Of a stretch of 64,000 nt of DNA, positions 61,101 to 64,000 are shown in pieces (positions within the stretch are counted from its first letter, which is position 1; each line of letters starts with the position of its first letter). Made by a program: the position numbers and the translations under genes. The stretch is taken from positions 279,160 to 343,159 of the forward strand of contig CAJNDS010002198.1 of the NCBI GenBank assembly GCA_905221605.1, given 5' to 3'. Below the pieces are notes generated by a model. It had not been told where the DNA came from. It ran no database searches and saw only the letters and a list, made by a program, of their open reading frames with translations. The stretch is from Symbiodinium natans. Its lineage: Eukaryota; Sar; Dinophyceae; Suessiales; Symbiodiniaceae.

Positions 61101-61675
61101 ATCATAGCAATGATCTGTCGTCCCTTCAGAACCTTGTACTCGGTCCCGCGAATGTACGCGTTTGATTTGAGGTTCACTTCCAAGAACAGATCGGCTGCTT
61201 GATCTCCAGCATTCCGTAACATGAGAGTCATCGCACTTGCCAGCTTCACGTCGATGCTTCTGAACTTGACATGTCCCGAGTCATTGAGCCCTTCAACATC
61301 CGGCATCGGCTTGAAAGATTCTTGCAGCCATTTTATCCAGTCGCTCTGATTGGTATCCGCACACGCGGCCAGAACGTTTGTGGTGACTGCTGCCTGCCAA
61401 GCGTCCAAGTGAGTGACCTTGGGAAACGCAGGAATGTTGATCTTGTCGGCTTCTCTTCGGGATATCTTTGGCCCTTCGGTGTAATCAGGTCCATCTTCGG
61501 GTCCAGATCCACCGCCACCTCCTCCACCACCACCGTGGGGAGAAGAATCTGGGTCGCCACCACCATCACCTCCTCCACCTCCTTTCTTGATTGGCTTCCA
61601 GGATCCAGGGTCGGTTTTGTCTCCGTCCTCTTCTGGTTCGCCTTCCTCCTCGTTTTCTTCTTCTTCACCCTCATT
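52127..61675 (-). CDS. Gag-pol of family 2, copy B
   Basis: About 3,180 codons continuing a gag frame interrupted upstream by a transposon. Approximate residues from 61681: 1-75 acidic/Gly-rich linker; 75-310 capsid-like (ISRREADKINIPAFPKVTHL); 400-470 two CCCH fingers (CKFHFGGGCNAGKNCKWSH); 680-800 retropepsin (IMDTGCGHDLIS); 908-1075 integrase with HHCC (HLCTHRFRNPYCDAC) and D, D, E (TFDFVDMG, YSDCADEF, NSLAERTNQ); 1200-1590 charged linker; 1594-1840 RT (ADAIQAYIQAKL, YVDDLKLAGP); 2014-2164 RNase H (YADADYAG, STPEAEIV, FYDDNQ, AADIHTK). About 700 extra residues follow: a weakly SGNH-hydrolase-like segment (VLFIGAGALN...GATTIVEVPDRPKF), then a methyltransferase-like module (2700-2874: MIIEFCCSKDSSLG, VFASLPCTGGSNW, FELPKTCLYW), then a low-complexity tail. 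All catalytic residues looked for are present. Confidence 0.85.
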   Translation of the reverse strand, partial: NEGEEEENEEEGEPEEDGDKTDPGSWKPIKKGGGGGDGGGDPDSSPHGGGGGGGGGSGPEDGPDYTEGPKISRREADKINIPAFPKVTHLDAWQAAVTTNVLAACADTNQSDWIKWLQESFKPMPDVEGLNDSGHVKFRSIDVKLASAMTLMLRNAGDQAADLFLEVNLKSNAYIRGTEYKVLKGRQIIAMMMESFRTRDRLDMVYTIDYLTKLQYPGDNKIAAFKATWLEIISRIRPEDVPSTNALRDILYQKISGSSEMNMELKLYYDIKSYDDPERSHDMLLRIMDRAVQRRREKKNLNETQHGLNQTVAGKDLLAAPARPDPKGPPSSAPDKDKKKKKTNERGKDKEAADAAPVLPKSKAKAHEKDKKKGKGKGKERSRSPSSSRSLTDKEKAKIRCKFHFGGGCNAGKNCKWSHKDTDRGRPSSRDDKNQRARSPSSKPSERPCFQWSKNGSCSRENCPFKHDPAKAAPATGETDANAKAKAKAKAKDKKKKPEPAAPAIAIQGLPAVPVLRSLGDGDGDSDDESIDGDAASDCSTDDEIGSYHRDVKDLKVSFERGTKFASSKPRRSHKDRGFAPRLFTEANLKHENHISEVEYEKHKARARARLMEDMCLGKDGGCTPVRIPGTEKVIVFKFDNKKGKFHERALSVDESRKELMKNPNMCMVQPEFIRRKLKFIMDTGCGHDLISLEKVAKHGIDTAMDCESTSFQTANGVTMTNQTAEFLTKSFKEPIKAHVLENTPSVLSVGKRCMLHGYSFVWPAGRPPFMVNDAGERIQFFVQGDIPYVRVGSKGAKAHEEPEAMEMFRLVQKYKDKVDDDTDDDSTYVAVPGLDDIGEEIPDVASEADEEEDGEVVEGDEVREDEPQAELPVEAEGDAQEIDVEGDESGPARRAKVGTLKAEANTLAHLCTHRFRNPYCDACVRAKMKHFRTQKGAFKREVNEWGDLVTFDFVDMGKATDKGVGLDDELREILVFRDVATKVVAAYPTISREEGEVVRCMKRFMGKKKVRLAYSDCADEFIAAMNKLKIPLDHSLPGRPMNNSLAERTNQFVITATATSLLHAGLPANYWPYALNCVTHNLNAEDVDGESAWQRMSGKEFPGKLIPFGAKVYFKPTETREPTYGGKFDPKGIPGIFAGYVLNAGQTWSRKYRVWDMKEFANANFAHDAKVPRKLQIPYITERVIMPDEIAFPLKLEYERMNGTLEGLKEGKDLGGKEIKDKPPGGGDDDDDDDNGDDGGDLPDRQERVKAMEKEMLDYVMENDDIVPDLSEFPDDQPGEPRDGPALESEDAKALRLIGDSILDSAGSVPQSEGVPDVASDPPSSKRETKRGTPPKTVSEPPDGKGEPASSSRGPTGRSIPDIDETDPAFIIAKLKEAGLIGPEPEFWKFGTPGDGRVYINDDGEPCKIDKRGAPFKIGSDGRRLLPSTRPKGKFTPEEWHKLGSEGRKIELKKIKKVEEKEAKKARKKEAKEKKKSKEHKDALVASLEALLPKVVPAEKIDLDFRAGTTTGWTWCEEQVTQIATEMFLDDVLPALPSELAEFGLRAPRMPCVSSTKEKHREKLACAAPCFNAMVTRPVNRKEMYENPKAMEAFMKEWKGLWDQEVFDFSQVREYDDVVREAKKSNAKVHMARVHGLIYEKNYQLKEGDPARKFKGGGVLLGDQVKDQNMEAALFQDLGNSPATFDASRWADFYGCLPGNDVQMADAIQAYIQAKLTGTPCWVELPDEAWHPSVNRRKFRRPVCRLVKALYGHPDAGTMWEQHCHTAVQKMGFAPVGEEWPSLYFHAGMKLLLVIYVDDLKLAGPAENLPKGWNMLRKELRLEEETPLGLYLGCRISKGEAKLHDNTEVRTVTYDMETYLEMTVQKYCETTGFPVDKFKKVPSPSPVEETKNHPARAPCHPGAASHRCQWCGHTMPVDKGGRLLPPPPVPKGPQETELDEAERGTLAPHAASILMKLLYAARICRFDLLRSINNLARRITKWSKKEDAALHHLMCYVHQSKGHKMIGWVGDPMDATSIGLYADADYAGCGESLRSTSGAHMHIQGPHTRFPLAGVSKRQGCASHSTPEAEIVAADYAMSRIGIPAITLWRLIGGKDPNFVFYDDNQTMIGVVRAGKNPTMRHLERSHGICIAWMHEVFQEGYVSLAYEVTAKMAADIHTKAFKDHVSWAHACQLINIMPPTMLSSVEVMDMMKATHQQSADEKGHQHYSFKNEVPCFPYTQTPILPQELYRAGLSSKEGVQETDSTDPILVVKFPRMLRGVPSALRPGKYLRSTWILREGQWHRIEDEVPIPSEPQKFDRYVERAVFQYHFQRGSAATTRVHRTASPAVSASPLPDCSRCRVRDSPALCRQVCDLVVRAAHGGYGGVCRAGSEGMGGDINEIPALESTVVAVARAAKEADFPQSTFVPEFIEVTRAGTGNHEVVFQDKHGKEMFKARSDSLSGAIGFSMTIKASDVENSSPRVWLLVGLEEDNWWQTYAPPDVNVICVPEADARGAYQYCKDIIKWSFKDLRNVLFIGAGALNRASWLDVDPRERFYEDRGVVDYPWGEIIDLVFEARKKGATTIVEVPDRPKFRQSAQYKNIVDCMKWERFTIADCCHGRRICVPQGSGAPNIMYVNEATEFLIHGLKAPENMKGVCGMQHHHASREAVETHGDGCGKRTSKVSRLLLKMLSERDAKVGDPKACSSVEKLPSGKDRMIIEFCCSKDSSLGKSSSATRGAHVMRVHEALQAQTKACESNILKEAERFRKSNPRCPILVFASLPCTGGSNWIKVNEVGGETEKGKEHRKKFRDLLKALKRLLRKLAAFSPKIAFELPKTCLYWSWPEVQALIKQHSLRVARMDGCMMGVVDKDGIPLLKAWCIATNVSTMLNLKGVTCDNTHEHGTPRGQALKEAGNYTPHMAKLLHNAWRDEARNIRRGSAQSVHVAASCVLVHVSLRCSNSQVQHEFQGTCIIVCPTPGIGFGSSDPNPKCSEEFGSAGSDLHLGKGLGSAGPRTSMDGQQQRPIPPHVPWSRPQDLFSLPYQRSGINIPVGNGMTALRTTCHALRSLRGQPLPGRLEQGMVATNANIAAWVEFGVPAILLAAVAAPSSPYGFPEVRVRELFRGVVESLLPARSAESYKTVLSHVTTFIKVVKTAISTDSTRQVLQELLDHVIEIDLFKNIDTFWFRMLSKGVWILNIHV

Positions 61676-62980
61676 TAGCAATTTTCGCCGTGGTCGGCAA
61701 ATTCGGCTTAAAGAGTAATCCCAAAACCCAGGGACATGACCAGCGCATCACGTCGTTCTTTCTGCCGAAACAAAAGCGTTCGTAGGTTATTATCTCAAAA
61801 GGCGCTGCCAAGCTCAAGTTGCTCTTTGCGCACGAACGGTTTGCAAACCCGGCACCCAGCAACCCACAGGCACACAACACGAACATCATTTATCCGGCCC
61901 ACACAACATAATCATCACTTATCTGGCTGCGCTGGTGGAAAGTTACAAGACGCAAGCTCGTACTCAGCATGAGGTCAGCGCAACGCCGCTGCACGTGTCA
62001 GACCGAGCCTACAAGCCACAACGACATAGCACTTGGGCACCAGGCAGACCAGGCACATCACGAAACTTTGAGAGTACGCCCCACTGTTCTGTCTGCAAAA
62101 GCAGACGGGACAGGATGTCAGCCAGCAAAAACCTCGGGACGCACAAATTCCGGAGCGGCGCGCGAAAACCGCGAAAACCGCGAAAACCAATCACGGAACG
62201 CGTGTTTGGGGATTTTTCGGCGGCGGGGGATCGCGCGAGAGTCGGGGAGAGTCGGGGGAGAGCCAAAGGCGGGGAGAGTCGGGGAGAGTCGGGGGGCGGG
62301 GGGGGTCAAGAGGTGATTAGAAAGGAGGCAAGGGCCGGAGAGTCGGGGAGAGTCGGGGAGAGTCGGGGAGAGTCGGGGAGAGTCGGGGGCGGGGGCCGGT
62401 GGTGGGGGCCGCGGGTCTGGAAATTTGGCTGGAGACTGGTTTGGTGGCCCTGAACTGGTTTGGTGGATTTGGCCGCAAAATTTTTTTGAATTTTCTGCGA
62501 AAATACAAATCTGCTGACGCAAAGGGCATTTCACGCCACCACGCCGACCGCTCCGCGTAATACAAAAAAACCTAAACCCGCGGCCCCCCCAGCCTGTGCC
62601 TGTGACTGGCAGCGCTGATTTCAACCCAACCCGGGGGAATCCCGTCGAGGTCTAAGGCACAAGGGCTTAAACGAAAACAAAGCGCAGGAGGGGAGTAGGG
62701 ATTACCACCCCTTGCTGTGGTGCAGCGCAGACAGGATGAACAAGGTTTATAATGGACAGACACACGCAATGAGATAGGACGACGAGTAATCAGCTCAGGC
62801 AACTGCGCAAGTCTGCAGGACCCACAAGCCAAAAACATTCAAAGCAACATCAGTCTGCCTTCAAAAAAACATCTTGCCAACATCAGAGCGGCAGCAACGC
62901 TGCGTAAATATTTTACTGGCCATATCCCCTCTAATCCGGACATCCCAAGAACTGCCAACCCTCCTCGGTGAAATTTACTA
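61676..62980. mobile_element. Non-autonomous DNA transposon-like insertion (1305 bp) in gag
   Basis: Flanked by CCCTCATT at 61668-61675 and 62981-62988 (8-bp duplication). The ends are imperfect inverted repeats matching at 14 of 18: TAGCAATTTTCGCCGTGG (61676-61693) and, on the minus strand, TAGTAAATTTCACCGAGG (62980-62963). Eight bp and TAG-starting ends fit the hAT superfamily. The interior is non-coding, with CGCGAAAAC and GGGGAGAGTC repeats. Removing the insertion and one duplication joins the two gag frames in phase. An unusually long intron is the alternative. Confidence 0.65.
62220..62390. repeat. GGGGAGAGTC decamer repeats inside the insertion
   Basis: Several runs of the 10-bp unit, including five perfect copies at about 62338-62388. 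Three CGCGAAAAC units lie just upstream (62160-62186). Confidence 0.85.
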
Positions 62981-64000
62981 CCCTCATTCTCCTGCTCCTG
63001 TTCTTCAGCAATTATGCGCCATTGATCTCGTTCGCGACGAAGACGAGCTTCGGTGTCTCTCATTCTACTCATTTCTTCCCGAAGTTCATCCATTTGCCTT
63101 TGTAAAGCTTCTTGCTGAACAGTTGTCGAAGCGTTTGCGCGAGGATCTTGAGGATGATTGGGAGCATTCGGAGGAATTTCTGAAGCCATTCCAGGCGTGA
63201 CCTCGCCCGTATGCCGCGAACGCGATGGTTGCCGCACACACTGGTAGGACGTGGACGCCGTAGGTGGATCAGCAAGTAACTGTGAGGTGTGTGGTCTGGT
63301 AGCCAAGCCAGGAGGCAAGTCCAGCAAACCTGTCGTGAACATCCTTCCCGGAACCAGGTTGGGAACCGATGGTACTCCTGGAACGAGAACGGGAGGTCCA
63401 CCAAACAACGATGTCCTTGTAGAAGTCGGTCGGCTTTCTGTCACTGGAATGGGTGGTCCTCCGAACAACGATGGCCTCGTGGGAAGAGCCGGGGGACCCG
63501 AACCCTCCTTTGAGGCATCTCCACCCTGGGAATGAGCCGGCGAAGCCGAACCCACCCCGGGAATGGTGTTCTGGACCCATGTCTTGAACCTCGATTCCGT
63601 CGTAGATGACATTGGCACATCACGATCAACTTCTTCCGGACTGCTGTAAGCTTGGGTTATTCCTGAACGGGATTGAACGCTTTGTGGACGCGAATTATGC
63701 ACACCTACCCTAGGCACTGAAGAAACATTATCCCACTCAGACGTTCCGGCTGACGTAGGTCGGTTGTACGTTTGAACCTGTCTCGCAGCATCCAATTCCG
63801 ATGTCAGTCGTCGATTGACGTCCTCATGAGATTGGCATTCCGCTCGTACCCTTTGCAGCTCCTCATGGATGCTAGGCAACGAAGCATGTTGGCTTTCCAA
63901 TCGCTGCTCCATCTCGTGCACAGCTTGTCTCAAAGCAGCTGCTCTTTCTTCTTCTTCGTGGTACTGAACGATGACGCTATGAATGTTCACGTTCAAGAGC
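62981..64000 (-). CDS. N-terminal gag region of family 2, partial at the window edge
   Basis: The frame is open to the right edge, so the true start is outside. It has two coiled-coil stretches: one near the edge (EEEERAAALRQAVHEMEQRL and on) and one near the break (EALQRQMDELREEMSRMRD and on). A Pro/Ser/Gly-rich linker between them contains a repeated SLFGGPP motif. It reads in frame into the copy B gag-pol once the transposon is removed (QEQENEG|EEEENEEE). Past 62980 the frame runs into transposon sequence and stops at 62839. Confidence 0.7.
63490..63548. repeat. Two mini-hairpins with different covarying pairs
   Basis: CGGGGGACCCG (63490-63500) and CGGCGAAGCCG (63538-63548), 48 bp apart, each followed by AAC. 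Confidence 0.65.

Larger units (their letters stand above)
31200..64000 (-). mobile_element. Giant copia-like LTR retrotransposon family 2, two overlapping copies around an assembly gap
   Basis: On the minus strand the order is gag, protease, integrase, RT, RNase H, methyltransferase-like tail, then an overlapping second ORF with a KptA-like domain, then a probable 3' LTR at the left. Copy A occupies 31.2-47.4 kb and copy B 47.5-64 kb. The 5' end of the right copy is beyond the window. The coding span alone is at least about 17 kb per element, far above ordinary copia size. The edges are approximate because no complete LTR pair is visible. Confidence 0.8.

Overview
The window looks like the end of a dinoflagellate chromosome or scaffold. 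The evidence is plant/dinoflagellate-type telomeric repeats (CCCTAAA/TTTAGGG), very large Ty1/copia-like retrotransposons, and sequences matching the 3' end of the dinoflagellate spliced leader (TTTTGGCTCAAG) inside the terminal repeats of one element and probably a second. The species cannot be named from sequence alone.

Region 1 (1-31 kb) is subtelomere. The left edge is a CCCTAAA array, followed by dozens of short interstitial telomeric arrays in both orientations, variant repeats (GGGGGCTTT, CCCCAAAA, a 16-mer, a 54-mer), homopolymers, AT-rich microsatellites and short exon-like scraps. Two gene-like loci stand out. One is a minus-strand gene of unknown function, cut off by the terminal telomere array (149-1009, two predicted introns). 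The other is an intronless membrane-protein gene resembling the Mpo1/DUF962 family (22347-23282).

Inside this subtelomere, at 5660-15587, sits a nearly complete 9.9-kb copia-type LTR element. It has 230-bp LTRs that differ at one base, a CCCTA target duplication in a telomeric array, a half-tRNA-type primer binding site and a polypurine tract. Its polyprotein has unusual cargo: gag with CCCH and CCHC zinc fingers, two tandem retropepsin-like domains, a cytosine-methyltransferase-like domain, integrase, a 2OG-Fe(II)-oxygenase-like domain, reverse transcriptase, RNase H, and a tail with a membrane segment and a possible zinc site. Several frameshifts interrupt it.

Region 2 (about 31.2-64 kb, minus strand) is a second, unrelated giant copia-like family of at least about 17 kb. 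It has a gag-pol with a C-terminal methyltransferase-like module and, in the -1 frame downstream, a second ORF of about 2,400 codons with a Tpt1/KptA (tRNA 2'-phosphotransferase)-like domain. It appears twice around a 100-N gap (47417-47516). The two flanking contig ends share about 12.95 kb at roughly 99.8% identity, so they may be one element falsely duplicated by scaffolding. The right-hand gag is interrupted by a 1.3-kb DNA-transposon-like insertion with 18-bp imperfect terminal inverted repeats and an 8-bp target duplication; removing it restores the reading frame.

A family of tiny hairpins (CGGN-3 nt-NCCG, with a covarying fourth pair) is scattered through the second family in more than one codon phase and in its 3' untranslated end. 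No rRNA, tRNA or CRISPR was recognised.
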